A DNA stretch of 64,000 nt, taken from the NCBI RefSeq assembly GCF_033095865.1, contig NZ_AP019365.1:2453501-2517500 (forward strand), written 5' to 3'. Positions 34,131 to 42,641 of the stretch are shown one piece after another; the first letter of the stretch is position 1; the number at the start of each line of letters is the position of its first letter. The notes under the pieces were generated by a model. The model searched no databases, was not told where the DNA came from, and saw only the letters and a program-made list of their open reading frames with translations. A program made the translations under genes and the position numbers. Origin of the DNA: Pseudomonas sp. KU43P. GTDB taxonomy: Bacteria > Pseudomonadota > Gammaproteobacteria > Pseudomonadales > Pseudomonadaceae.

Positions 34131-35066
34131 ATGGCTGCCAAGCAGAGCAAAGTCATCGTCACCTGTGCCGTCACAGGTTCCATCCATACCCCCTCGATGT
34201 CGCCGTACCTGCCCGTTACCGCTGCGCAGATCGAAGAGGCCGCCGTGGGTGCGGCCGAGGCGGGCGCTGCCATCGTGCACCTGCATGCCCGCGACCCTAA
34301 CACCGGCCAGCCTTCGCAGGACCCGCGCCTGTTCATGGAGTTTCTGCCCACCATCAAGGCGCGCTCGGACGTGGTGGTCAACCTCACCACCGGCGGGGCG
34401 CCGAACATGCTGGTGGAGGAGCGCCTGCAACCGGCGCTGCGGCTCAAGCCTGAGGTGGCGTCGCTGAACATGGGGTCGATCAACTTCGGCCTGTACCCCA
34501 TGCTCGAGCGCTTCCACACCTTCCAGCACGACTGGGAGCGGCCGTACCTGGAGGGCTCGCGGGACCGGGTGTTCCGCAACACCTTCAGCGAGATTCAGTA
34601 CATCCTGGAGTCTTGCGCCGACAACGGCACCCGGTTTGAAATCGAATGCTATGACATCGGCCACCTCTACACCGCCGCGCATTTTCTCGACCGTGGCATC
34701 GTCAAGGGGCCGCTGCTGATCCAGTCGGTGTTCGGCCTGCTCGGCGGCATCGGTGCGCATCCCGAGGACGTGTTGCACATGAAGCGTACCGCCGACCGCC
34801 TGTTTGGCGACGACTATTACTGGTCGGTGCTGGGCGCGGGCAAGCACCAGATGCCGTTGGCCACCCAGGCGGCGACCATGGGCGGCAACGTGCGCGTGGG
34901 CCTTGAAGATTCGCTGTGGGACGGGCCGGGCGTGCTGTCGCGCAGCAACGCCGACCAGGTCAGGCGCGTGGTGTCGATCCTGAAGGCGTTGAACCTCGAC
35001 GTAGCCACCCCTGACGAGGCGCGGCAGATGCTCAAGCTCAAGGGTGCCGACCAGGTGGGTTTCTGA
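34131..35066 (+). CDS. BKACE (DUF849) enzyme, shorter type
   Basis: A 311-residue beta-keto acid cleavage enzyme of the more typical length. It has IVHLHARDPNTGQPSQD (metal-binding His50 and His52), VVVNLTTGGAPNM, and the C-terminal VRVGLEDSLWDGPGVLSRSN. It is clearly a different subgroup from the 350/355-residue enzymes. ATG 34131 follows TGGAGA 11 bp after the MFS stop. Two BKACE subtypes in one operon suggest successive cleavages or two substrates. Confidence 0.9.
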   Translation: MAAKQSKVIVTCAVTGSIHTPSMSPYLPVTAAQIEEAAVGAAEAGAAIVHLHARDPNTGQPSQDPRLFMEFLPTIKARSDVVVNLTTGGAPNMLVEERLQPALRLKPEVASLNMGSINFGLYPMLERFHTFQHDWERPYLEGSRDRVFRNTFSEIQYILESCADNGTRFEIECYDIGHLYTAAHFLDRGIVKGPLLIQSVFGLLGGIGAHPEDVLHMKRTADRLFGDDYYWSVLGAGKHQMPLATQAATMGGNVRVGLEDSLWDGPGVLSRSNADQVRRVVSILKALNLDVATPDEARQMLKLKGADQVGF

Positions 35067-35097
35067 ACCCTGGTCGGCCGCCTGAGGAGGGCCCTGC

Positions 35098-36156
35098 ATG
35101 ACCCTGCTGATTCGGGCTGGCGCCCTGACCCATTACCTGGAGGTATGCCAGCGGCTCGGGGTCGACCCGGCGCCGCTGCTGGCCGAGGTGGGCTTGAGCA
35201 AGGCCCGCTTGCAACATGCCGAGCACCGCCTGTGCGGCGAGGCGGCGGTACGCCTGCTGGAAAACACCGCGGCTGTCAGCGGCTGCCAGACCCTGGGCCT
35301 GAGCATGGCTGCGGCGCGGCAGCTCTCGGACCTGGGCGCGGTGAGCCTGCTGTTGTGCCACCAACGCTCGCTGCGCGATGCCTTGCAGGTGATGCTGCAC
35401 TATCGGCATCTGATGAACGATACGGTGGCTATCCACCTGATCGAGGAGGGCGGTCGGGCGGTGATCCGCCAGGACGTGCTCACCCGCACCTCGCTGCCCA
35501 GCCGCCAGGCCAACGAGCTGGCCATGGGCGTGCTGTTTCGCCTGTGCGCTACCTTGTTCGGCAGGCATTGGCGGCCCTGCAGCGTGCATTTCACCCATTC
35601 GGCACCGGCCGATCTGCAGTTGCACCGGCGCCTGTTCGCTTGTGAGCTGGTGTTTGGCAGCCACTTCAATGGCATCGTGTGCCCCGACGGCAACTTGGAA
35701 TTGGGTGGCGCTTGGGCGGACCCGGCGATGGCGCGTAATGCCCAGCGCTATTTGGTGCCGCTGCAGGAGGCGGGCGGGCCGTCGCTGGTTGAAGCGGTGC
35801 GCAAGGCGATCCGACAGTGGTTGCCTGAGGGGCGGGCATCCATCGAGCATGTTGCACAGCTCCAGGGCATGAACGTGCGCACGTTTCAGCGCCGGCTGGA
35901 CGACCAGGGCCAGGTGTTCAGTGCGTTGGTCGGTGAGGTGCGTCGTGAGCTGGCCGTGCACTATTTGGGCAATTCCAATTATCCCTTGCAGCGCATCGCC
36001 GAGTTGCTGGGTTTCTCGGTGCCGACGTCGTTTACACGTTGGTTCATCGGACAGTTCGGCATGCCGCCTGCGGTTTGGCGGAAGGACAGGGGGCTTGTCT
36101 TGAGATGGGTGGAGGGGCGTAAATCGAGCGCCGCCCGCGCGGCGCATCGCGGATGA
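35098..36156 (+). CDS. AraC-family transcriptional regulator 3
   Basis: A 352-residue regulator with the PF12625-type N-terminus (ALTHYLEVCQRLGVDPAPLL) and a C-terminal HTH domain (GMNVRTFQRRLDDQGQVF and RIAELLGFSVPTSFTRWF). It is more like regulator 1 than regulator 2 in the HTH. GAGGAGGG precedes the ATG and it lies 31 bp after the BKACE gene, so it is probably co-transcribed with the operon. Its target may include the nearby TauD/quinone-reductase pair. Confidence 0.9.
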   Translation: MTLLIRAGALTHYLEVCQRLGVDPAPLLAEVGLSKARLQHAEHRLCGEAAVRLLENTAAVSGCQTLGLSMAAARQLSDLGAVSLLLCHQRSLRDALQVMLHYRHLMNDTVAIHLIEEGGRAVIRQDVLTRTSLPSRQANELAMGVLFRLCATLFGRHWRPCSVHFTHSAPADLQLHRRLFACELVFGSHFNGIVCPDGNLELGGAWADPAMARNAQRYLVPLQEAGGPSLVEAVRKAIRQWLPEGRASIEHVAQLQGMNVRTFQRRLDDQGQVFSALVGEVRRELAVHYLGNSNYPLQRIAELLGFSVPTSFTRWFIGQFGMPPAVWRKDRGLVLRWVEGRKSSAARAAHRG

Positions 36157-36369
36157 ATCCGCTCCTACGTTTGTTGCAACGTGCCTATGTCTGACGGCCC
36201 ATGGTTGACAGCCTCGGTGGCACGACGCGTTTTTGGCGTGGCTCGGGGGCTCGCCTGGATTTCTCGGCAGGCACCAAAGGCGGACAATTATGGCCTGACA
36301 GGCCATGGCACGTTGCAACAAACGTAGGAGCGGATTCATCCGCGATGCGCCGCGCGGGCGGCGCTCGAT
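36123..36369. repeat. Perfect 63-bp inverted repeat (REP pair beside RAYT)
   Basis: The 63 bases at 36123-36185 return as an exact reverse complement at 36307-36369, around a 121-bp spacer. The outer part is a GC-rich palindromic hairpin (GAGCGCCGC...GCGG) and the inner part contains GGATTCATCCGC and GTAGGAGCGG-like REP motifs. It lies right next to the RAYT gene, and a related hairpin is on that gene's other side, as expected for the cognate repeats of a RAYT. Confidence 0.93.
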
Positions 36370-36408
36370 CTCGTGGTCGCCATCCATCCCCTGACGAGCA
36401 CAGGGCCA

Positions 36409-36876
36409 TCACACCCAAACCGCATCCCAATGCGGATAATCCCCCACCGTGTCCACCAACCCCGCTCTCAAGGGGTTGGCAATGATGTACCTGGCGGCCA
36501 TCACCACATCCTCGTCCCGGCGCAAGGCGCGATCGTGATAGCCCGCCTGCCAAACAGGCAAGCTTAGACACCCGGCCCTGCGTAACACATGGCTGGATCG
36601 CGCCTTGAAGCGGCGCATCAAGGTACTTAGCGTTACATCTTTCAACTCGATCAGCCAATGAACATGGTCAGGCATGACCACCCAGGCCAGTGACTGGCAG
36701 CTGTTTTCTAGTTCCGCTTGGCGCAAGTGCCTTATCACTGCGCGTGCGTATCGCAAGTTGAGGAACAGGGGACGGCGTTGCTGTGTGACGGTGGTGAGCA
36801 GGTAGATTCTGCCGGGTTCGGAGCATCTGCCGCGACGGAGTAGGCAAACTTTTGGGCTGGGCATGAGTTCATCCAT
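36409..36876 (-). CDS. REP-associated tyrosine transposase (RAYT)
   Basis: A 155-residue Y1-type transposase. The HUH motif is in WVVMPDHVHWLIEL, and the catalytic Tyr region reads WQAGYHDRALRRDEDV followed by ARYIIANPLRAGLV. RAYTs are single-copy, domesticated IS200/IS605-like enzymes that process REP hairpins. Length and all motifs suggest an intact protein, with start at ATG 36876 or 36864. It is flanked by REP-like repeats on both sides. Confidence 0.92.
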   Translation of the reverse strand: MDELMPSPKVCLLRRGRCSEPGRIYLLTTVTQQRRPLFLNLRYARAVIRHLRQAELENSCQSLAWVVMPDHVHWLIELKDVTLSTLMRRFKARSSHVLRRAGCLSLPVWQAGYHDRALRRDEDVVMAARYIIANPLRAGLVDTVGDYPHWDAVWV

Positions 36877-36994
36877 GAACGGGTTGTTCTGGAAAGCCTA
36901 GCGTTGGTGATTTGTGGGGAAGGGAGGGTTCTTTTTCAGGATGTGAGGGTTTGGCGTTGCCAGGTGTTCGGCGGTAGGGATTTTGTGTTCATGC

Positions 36995-37024
36995 AATCGA
37001 GCGCCGCTCGCGCGGCGCTCGATT
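36995..37024. repeat. REP-like hairpin upstream of the RAYT gene
   Basis: AATCGAGCGCCG and CGGCGCTCGATT form a perfect stem with a 6-nt loop. The stem shares ATCGAGCGCCG with the outer part of the 63-bp repeat on the other side of the transposase gene. Confidence 0.8.
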
Positions 37025-37057
37025 TCAGGGGCGCCTGAATCGTCGTGGCAAGCCCCA

Positions 37058-37906
37058 TCAATACGGCTTGTCACCAATGATGCCAGCGCGGTTCATCTTG
37101 CGATGGCAGGGCGGGTAGTCCATGACCGCGTAATGCTGGGTGCAGCGGTTGTCCCAGATGGCGATGCTGTTGGGCTTCCAGCGCCAGCGCACCTGGTATT
37201 CGGGGATCGTCGCCTGGCTGATCAGGTAACGCAGCAGCTCGGAGGCTCCGGGGTTGAAGTCCTGACCGAAGCGCACCCGCTCAGGGGTGTGGTAGTTGCT
37301 GAAGTGGGTGGTGAAGCTGTTGACGAACAGCACCTTCTCGCCCGTTTCCGGATGGGTGCGCACCACCGGGTGCTCGGCATCCGGGTAGCGCTCCTTGAGG
37401 GCCAAGCGTTTCTCGATCGGCAGGGCCGCACCGAAGCTGGCCTCGATGCTGTGCCGGGCGCGCAGGCCTTCGATCTTGGCTTTCACGTCCGTCGGCAGGC
37501 GCTCGTAAGCCACCACCATGTTCGCCCACACGGTGTCGCCGCCCACAGGCGGGCATTCCAGGCAGCGCAGCACCGCGCCCATCGATGGGTTCTCGCGCCA
37601 GGTGGTGTCGGTGTGCCAGGAATTCTCGTAGCGGTCCACCGGCGTTTCCGGCGACTTGTGGATCTGCACCAGGCCCGGGTAGTCCGGGTCGCTGCCGACC
37701 ACCGGGTGGTCCTCCAGCTCGCCGAAGCGGCGGGCGAACGCCACATGCTCGGCGTGGCTGATGTCCTGGTCACGCAGGAACAGCACGCGGTGCTTGAGCA
37801 GCTGCTGGCGAATCTCGGCGAACAGCCCGTCGTCATGGATCGCCTCGGCCAGCCTGACGCCGACCAGTTCTGCACCGAGGGTGCAGGTCAGTTGTTCCAC
37901 TTGCAT
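37058..37906 (-). CDS. TauD/TfdA-family Fe(II)/2-oxoglutarate dioxygenase, copy 2
   Basis: A 282-residue paralogue of the enzyme at 8097-8945, with the same iron site (NSWHTDTTW; distal His in NRCTQHYAVMDYP) and the Arg of CHRKMNRAG. It lies 14 bp after the quinone-reductase gene, keeping the same order as copy 1, but here no BKACE follows on this strand. The region downstream is the RAYT/REP locus, so the rest of the original operon may have been separated. Confidence 0.88.
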   Translation of the reverse strand: MQVEQLTCTLGAELVGVRLAEAIHDDGLFAEIRQQLLKHRVLFLRDQDISHAEHVAFARRFGELEDHPVVGSDPDYPGLVQIHKSPETPVDRYENSWHTDTTWRENPSMGAVLRCLECPPVGGDTVWANMVVAYERLPTDVKAKIEGLRARHSIEASFGAALPIEKRLALKERYPDAEHPVVRTHPETGEKVLFVNSFTTHFSNYHTPERVRFGQDFNPGASELLRYLISQATIPEYQVRWRWKPNSIAIWDNRCTQHYAVMDYPPCHRKMNRAGIIGDKPY

Positions 37907-37920
37907 GGTATGGGCCGCCC

Positions 37921-38901
37921 TTAGATGACGAAGATCGATGAGCCGGTGGTCTTGCGTGCCTCCAGGTCGCGGTGGGCCTGCACGGCGTCCTTGAGTTCGT
38001 ACTGCTGGTTGATCTCGATCTTGATCCGCCCGCTGCCCACGTGGTCGAACAGCTCGCCAGACAGGTCGGCCTTCTCGGCCGGGTCGGCGATGTAGTCGGC
38101 AAGCGCCGGGCGGGTCACGAACAACGAACCCTTCATTGCCAGGATCTGCGGGTCGAACGGTTCGATGGTGCCCGAGGCGGTGCCCACGCAGACCATCAGG
38201 CCACGGCGCTTGAGCGAGTCGAGCGAGCTCATGAAGGTCGTGCGGCCGACGCTGTCGAACACCACGTTGACACCCACGCCACCGGTCAGCTCACGCACGC
38301 GTTTGGCCACGTCTTCGTGGCTGTAGTTGATGGTGTGGTCGCAACCATGGGCACGTGCCACTTCGGCCTTGGCCTCGGTGGAGACGGTGCCGATCACGGT
38401 CAGCCCGAGCAGCTTGGCCCATTGCGAGACGATCAGCCCGACACCGCCGGCCGCGGCATGCAGCAGGAGGGTGTCGCCGGCCTTGAAATCGTAGATGCGC
38501 CGTAGCAGGTACGACGAGGTCAGCCCGCGCATGGTCATGGCAGCAGCGGTTTCACAGCTGATGTTGGCCGGCAGCTTGATCAGCGGCGCGGCAGGGATGA
38601 TGCGTTCGGTGCTGTAGGCGCCCAGGGTGTTGATGAAGCCTGTGTAGGTGACGCGATCGCCGACGGCGACGTTGGTCACGCCTTCGCCCAGCGCCATCAC
38701 CACACCCGCCGCCTCGACGCCGATGCCGTTGGGCATGGGGATCGGGTAGGTGCCGTTGCGGAAGTAGGTGTCGGCGTAGTTCAGGCCGACGGCCTCATGG
38801 CGAAGCAGGACCTCGCCCGGGCCAGGTTCACCGACCTCGACGTCTTCGTAGCGAAGCACTTCGGGGGCACCGGTTTCATAGAAGCGTACGGCTTTGGCCA
38901 T
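37921..38901 (-). CDS. Quinone oxidoreductase-like MDR protein, copy 2
   Basis: A 326-residue paralogue of the protein at 7103-8083 with the same AAAGGVGLIVSQWAKLLG nucleotide site and FRNGTYPIP block. ATG 38901 begins MAKAVRFYETGAPEV; upstream codons in the frame are not homologous. It is first in a two-gene operon with the TauD gene. The AraC-type site at 38987-39020 is 86 bp upstream, matching the 85 bp at copy 1. Confidence 0.9.
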   Translation of the reverse strand: MAKAVRFYETGAPEVLRYEDVEVGEPGPGEVLLRHEAVGLNYADTYFRNGTYPIPMPNGIGVEAAGVVMALGEGVTNVAVGDRVTYTGFINTLGAYSTERIIPAAPLIKLPANISCETAAAMTMRGLTSSYLLRRIYDFKAGDTLLLHAAAGGVGLIVSQWAKLLGLTVIGTVSTEAKAEVARAHGCDHTINYSHEDVAKRVRELTGGVGVNVVFDSVGRTTFMSSLDSLKRRGLMVCVGTASGTIEPFDPQILAMKGSLFVTRPALADYIADPAEKADLSGELFDHVGSGRIKIEINQQYELKDAVQAHRDLEARKTTGSSIFVI

Positions 38902-38986
38902 GAGTGTGTTCTCCAGTCTGCATTGTTGTTGTGAGTGTTTGGACACGCTGGAACAGACTGTAGGGCGCAGGCGAAGGTGGTGCTTC

Positions 38987-39020
38987 ACATCGGGTGACAG
39001 GGGGCTGTCTTTTGATGACA
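38987..39020 (-). promoter_or_regulatory. Candidate AraC-family operator upstream of quinone reductase copy 2
   Basis: On the minus strand box 1 is TGTCATCAAAAGA (39020-39008) and box 2 is TGTCACCCGATGT (38999-38987), 21 bp apart. Box 2 closely matches TGTCGTCCGATGA of the copy-1 promoter although the surrounding sequence has diverged. Confidence 0.6.
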
Positions 39021-39109
39021 GTCCATTGACCTGTGACGTTGACGGGCTCTGGTCGTTTCGCTCAGGCTCAAGGCTGTCACTTAACAGCGCTCGAGGGAAT
39101 GAGTCGATC

Positions 39110-39835
39110 ATGAAACTGGCAGAGTGGGCAGAGGTCCAGGAAATCTACAAACGCAGCCGTCGGCAACCGAACAAACGATTGTTCAACCGGGCCAATGCCC
39201 GCAGGTTGTGGCCGATGTGGGCAGGCTTCGCCTCAACGCTGATGCTGATCGCCTTTGTGCTGTGGGCCATGGCCAGGCCGGCCTTGCTGCCCTATGCCTG
39301 CATGGCGTTTCTGCCCTGGGGGCTTGCGCTTTACCTGACGCGCCTCAAGGGGCTGCGAACGATGCATGCGCAGGCATTCGCAGACCATGTGATCGACCGG
39401 CAGTCCATTCACCACCGGGAAAGCACCCTCTGCTACAGCTTTTTCCTGGAGAACCTGCGCAAGCAGGGATACACAGCGGCGAAGGCGCGCGAACTGTCGG
39501 CGTATTCGGACCTTATCGGCAAGCCCCCAAGGCCGCCGGTGTCGCAGAACATCGGCTTTGCGTCGCTGGTCGCCTTCATGATTGCCATCAGTACCGAACT
39601 CATCAAGAACCAGGCTGTGTTCACCAGCCAGGGCGCGGCGGTGGTGATGTTGGGTGTTGCCGCCTTGTTCATCTACTGGCTGGTGCTCGATGGCATCTAC
39701 AGCGGGGCGTACCAGAAGGCCTGGATAAAACGCTACCTGGACATGGCGGCCTGGGACCTGGAACATTCGACGGCGTTTGACGATGAAGCAGCGCAGGCCT
39801 GGTCGACGACACGGGGTCAGACTGCCTCCAGCTAG
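39110..39835 (+). CDS. Uncharacterised membrane protein (241 aa)
   Basis: No family is recognised with confidence. The protein has a basic N-terminus (KRSRRQPNKRLFNRANARR), a hydrophobic pair at about residues 35-75, and a second pair at about residues 145-195 (SLVAFMIAISTELI, VVMLGVAALFIYWLVL). A soluble stretch with many charged residues separates them. Four helices with both ends inside is the likely topology. ATG 39110 follows GAGGGAATGAG. It is divergent from the quinone-reductase gene and stands alone. Confidence 0.7.
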   Translation: MKLAEWAEVQEIYKRSRRQPNKRLFNRANARRLWPMWAGFASTLMLIAFVLWAMARPALLPYACMAFLPWGLALYLTRLKGLRTMHAQAFADHVIDRQSIHHRESTLCYSFFLENLRKQGYTAAKARELSAYSDLIGKPPRPPVSQNIGFASLVAFMIAISTELIKNQAVFTSQGAAVVMLGVAALFIYWLVLDGIYSGAYQKAWIKRYLDMAAWDLEHSTAFDDEAAQAWSTTRGQTASS

Positions 39836-39860
39836 CCCTCGCGGGTGGGGGCGGCAACGC

Positions 39861-39945
39861 ATCGCCGGCAAGCGCGGCTCCCACAGGAACAGCGCAGGTC
39901 CGAAGATGTGCGGTACTTCTGTGGGAGCTGGCTTGCCAGCGATGA
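39861..39945. repeat. REP inverted pair, degenerate
   Basis: Arms at 39861-39887 and 39918-39945 are imperfect reverse complements (AAGCGCGGCTCCC against GGGAGCTGGCTTG). The rest of the gap 39836-40033 shows nothing else. Confidence 0.82.
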
Positions 39946-40033
39946 GGTCGGCACTGACAACAGTCGCTGGATCACAAGGACGTCCATGATTCCCGTCGAG
40001 AGCCGGTCATGTTGCTCGGCTAGATGATCTCAC

Positions 40034-40348
40034 TCACTTGAGTTGTCCGCGACGCCACAGGCAGGCGCCGCCCAAGGCAAAGCAGCCGGCCACCAGGAAC
40101 GTCCCTCGATTCAGCCAGCCAAGAACCACAAGCGTATCGGACACGCCCGACGCGTTGCTGCCGCCTATCCCGGCGCCACTGATGGCGAAGATGGCCAGTC
40201 CAACCAACGGTGCAGTGATCAGGTAGAGCCCGCCAAGAAAGAGCAGTCGCCGCCGCGTCAGAAAGGTCCGGATGTCCTCGGATCGCCGCTTCATGCCGAC
40301 GATCTTGCACGGCAATGTGACAAGTGACCCGATCGCGTATAGCCACAT
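40034..40348 (-). CDS. Small hypothetical membrane protein (104 aa)
   Basis: This short protein has three hydrophobic segments: about residues 2-15, 35-58 (LLFLGGLYLITAPLVGLAIF) and 70-97 (TLVVLGWLNRGTFLVAGCFAL). A basic cytoplasmic loop KRRSEDIRTFLTRRR lies between the first two. No family is recognised. It lies between two REP pairs with no operon partner. The coding case rests on frame length and membrane-protein composition, so it is moderate. Confidence 0.5.
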   Translation of the reverse strand: MWLYAIGSLVTLPCKIVGMKRRSEDIRTFLTRRRLLFLGGLYLITAPLVGLAIFAISGAGIGGSNASGVSDTLVVLGWLNRGTFLVAGCFALGGACLWRRGQLK

Positions 40349-40469
40349 GCCAAGAAAAACGATTGCTGCATATCGACGTATCGGTTGCCAACCTTGGACA
40401 TCGTTGCCAGCGATGACGAGTGCATTGGGCCGAGCGCGATACTGATCCAGCGCCTGTTGTCAGTGCCGG

Positions 40470-40560
40470 CCTCATCGCTGGCAAGCCAACTCCCACGGGA
40501 GTACATCAAATCGTTGGACCTGCGCTGTACCTGTGGGAGTCGGCTTGCCGGCGATTGAGG
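40470..40560. repeat. REP inverted pair, degenerate
   Basis: The left arm at 40470-40499 (ATCGCTGGCAAGCCAACTCCC) and right arm at 40530-40560 are imperfect reverse complements, just downstream of the ABC transporter gene end. Confidence 0.82.
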
Positions 40561-40579
40561 GCAAAGCCCTCGCACAGGC

Positions 40580-42433
40580 CTACTCCATCGCTTCTGCCAA
40601 CCCTTGATCCTCACCCAGAAAGCCCCCGCTCTGGTGCTGCCACAGCCGCGCATAAGTGCCGTTGCTGGCGAGCAGTTCGCTGTGCGTGCCTTGCTCGATG
40701 ATACGCCCTTCGTCCATGACGATCAGCCGGTCCATGGCCGCGATGGTGGACAGGCGATGGGCGATGGCGATCACGGTCTTGCCCTGCATCATCTCGTCGA
40801 GGCTTTCCTGGATGGCCACTTCGACTTCCGAATCCAGGGCGCTGGTGGCCTCGTCCAGCAGCAGGATCGGTGCATTCTTGAGCATCACTCGGGCAATGGC
40901 GATGCGTTGGCGCTGGCCGCCGGACAGCTTGATGCCGCGCTCGCCCACCAGAGTGTCGTAGCCGCTGCGGCCCTGGCGGTCGCTGAGTTGCTGGATGAAA
41001 CCATCGGCCTGGGCATTGACTGCGGCCCTGCGGATTTGCGCGTCGGTTGCCTCCGGGCGGCCGTAGGCGATGTTGTCGCGGATGGAGCGGTGCAGTAGGG
41101 AGGTATCCTGGGTGACCATGCCGATGGCGCTGCGCAGGCTGTCCTGGGTGACCTTGGCGACGTTCTGCCCATCGATGCGGATGGTGCCGCTGTCGACGTC
41201 GTAGAAGCGCAGCAGCAGGTTGATCAGGGTGGACTTGCCCGCACCGGAACGGCCCACCAGGCCGACCTTTTCGCCGGGGCGGATGTGCAGGCTCAGGCCA
41301 TCGAGCACCTGGCGCTCGCCGTTGTAGTTGAAGCTGACGTTGTCGAAGCTCACCGCGCCGCCGCAGGTCACCAGCACCCCGGCATCCAGCGCATCCTGCA
41401 CCTTTGGGCCGCGGGTGAGGGTGGCCATGCCGTCCTGCACGGTGCCGATATTCTCGAACAGCGAGGTCATCTGCCACATGATCCAGTGCGACATGCCATT
41501 GATGCGCAGGGCCATGGCGGTGATCGCCGCCACCGCGCCAGTGCCGACCTCGCCCTGGTGCCACAGCCACAGGGCATAGCCGCCGGCGCCCAGGATCAGG
41601 CCGACCACCAGCGCCTGGTTGACGATCTCGAACTGGCTGACCAGGCGCATCTGGCGAAAGCCGGTCTGCTTGAAGTCTTCCATTGCCGCCCGGGCGAAAT
41701 GCGCCTCGCGTTTGGAGTGCGAGAACAGCTTCACGGTGGTGATGTTGGTGTAGGCATCGGAGATGCGCCCGGTCATCGAAGAACGGGCGTGGGCCTGCTC
41801 CTGGCCGACCCGGCCCAGGCGCGGTACGAAATACAGCATGGCCAGGCCGAACAGTGCGAGCCAGGCAATGAACGGCAGCATCAGTTTCAGGGCAAAGCCC
41901 CCGGCCAGGGCGATGATCGCGATGAAGTACACGCCGATGCCGGGGACAATCTCGATGATCGTGAACAGCACCTCACGCACCGCCAGCGCGGTCTGCATCA
42001 CTTTGGTGGTGACCCGCCCGGAAAATTCGTCGGAGAAGAACGACAGGCTCTGGCGCAGCATCAGCCGGTGAAAGTCCCAGCGCAGCCGCAGCGGCAGGTT
42101 GATCGCCAGTACCTGGTGTTGCATCAGGGTGCGTAGCGCCACCAGGCCGATACTCGCCAGCAGCACCAAGCCGATGCCCCACAGCACGCGGGCTTCCTCG
42201 CCACTGGCCGCGCCACCCGACTGCCAGGTGGAAAGCAGGTCGACGACCTTGCCCAGGAAGGAGAACAGCCAGGCTTCGTAGATCGATACACCGGCGCTGA
42301 ACAGCGCCAAAGCCAGGATGTAGCCACGGGCACCGCGGGTGCAGGCCCACATGAAGCGCAGCAGCCCGACCGGGGGCGGTGGGGCCTCGTCGGGCGGAAA
42401 GGGGTCGAGCCATCGTTCGAACACACGCAGCAT
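40580..42433 (-). CDS. ABC transporter, fused permease and ATPase (MsbA/MDR type)
   Basis: A 617-residue half-transporter. The first roughly 340 residues form the six-helix exporter domain. The ATPase domain has Walker A GRSGAGKSTLIN, signature LSGGQRQRIAIARVML and Walker B ILLLDEATSALDSE, followed by the switch His (IAIAHRLSTI). ATG 42433 has AGGAG 8 nt upstream. It probably works as a homodimer exporting a lipid or drug-like compound. It is flanked by REP pairs on both sides and has no operon partner. Confidence 0.92.
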   Translation of the reverse strand: MLRVFERWLDPFPPDEAPPPPVGLLRFMWACTRGARGYILALALFSAGVSIYEAWLFSFLGKVVDLLSTWQSGGAASGEEARVLWGIGLVLLASIGLVALRTLMQHQVLAINLPLRLRWDFHRLMLRQSLSFFSDEFSGRVTTKVMQTALAVREVLFTIIEIVPGIGVYFIAIIALAGGFALKLMLPFIAWLALFGLAMLYFVPRLGRVGQEQAHARSSMTGRISDAYTNITTVKLFSHSKREAHFARAAMEDFKQTGFRQMRLVSQFEIVNQALVVGLILGAGGYALWLWHQGEVGTGAVAAITAMALRINGMSHWIMWQMTSLFENIGTVQDGMATLTRGPKVQDALDAGVLVTCGGAVSFDNVSFNYNGERQVLDGLSLHIRPGEKVGLVGRSGAGKSTLINLLLRFYDVDSGTIRIDGQNVAKVTQDSLRSAIGMVTQDTSLLHRSIRDNIAYGRPEATDAQIRRAAVNAQADGFIQQLSDRQGRSGYDTLVGERGIKLSGGQRQRIAIARVMLKNAPILLLDEATSALDSEVEVAIQESLDEMMQGKTVIAIAHRLSTIAAMDRLIVMDEGRIIEQGTHSELLASNGTYARLWQHQSGGFLGEDQGLAEAME

Positions 42434-42525
42434 GGTGAAGCTCCTAATGATCAAGTTCGCGCATGGGTGACACGATGCGCTGATCAGCTAACCATACAAC
42501 ACGTTCATGGGGGGCTGCTGCGTAG

Positions 42526-42615
42526 CCCAATCGCCGGCAAGCCGGCTCCCACAGGTACAGCAGCGCATTCGAGTATTGCGCTGATCCTGTAGGAGCCGGC
42601 TTGCCGGCGATCGGG
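42526..42615. repeat. REP inverted pair
   Basis: The arm at 42526-42555 pairs with 42586-42615 with one or two mismatches (TAGGAGC for TGGGAGC). It lies between the ABC gene promoter and the DUF4142 gene end. Confidence 0.88.
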
Positions 42616-42641
42616 CCGCAAAGCCGCCCCCGATCTCATAC

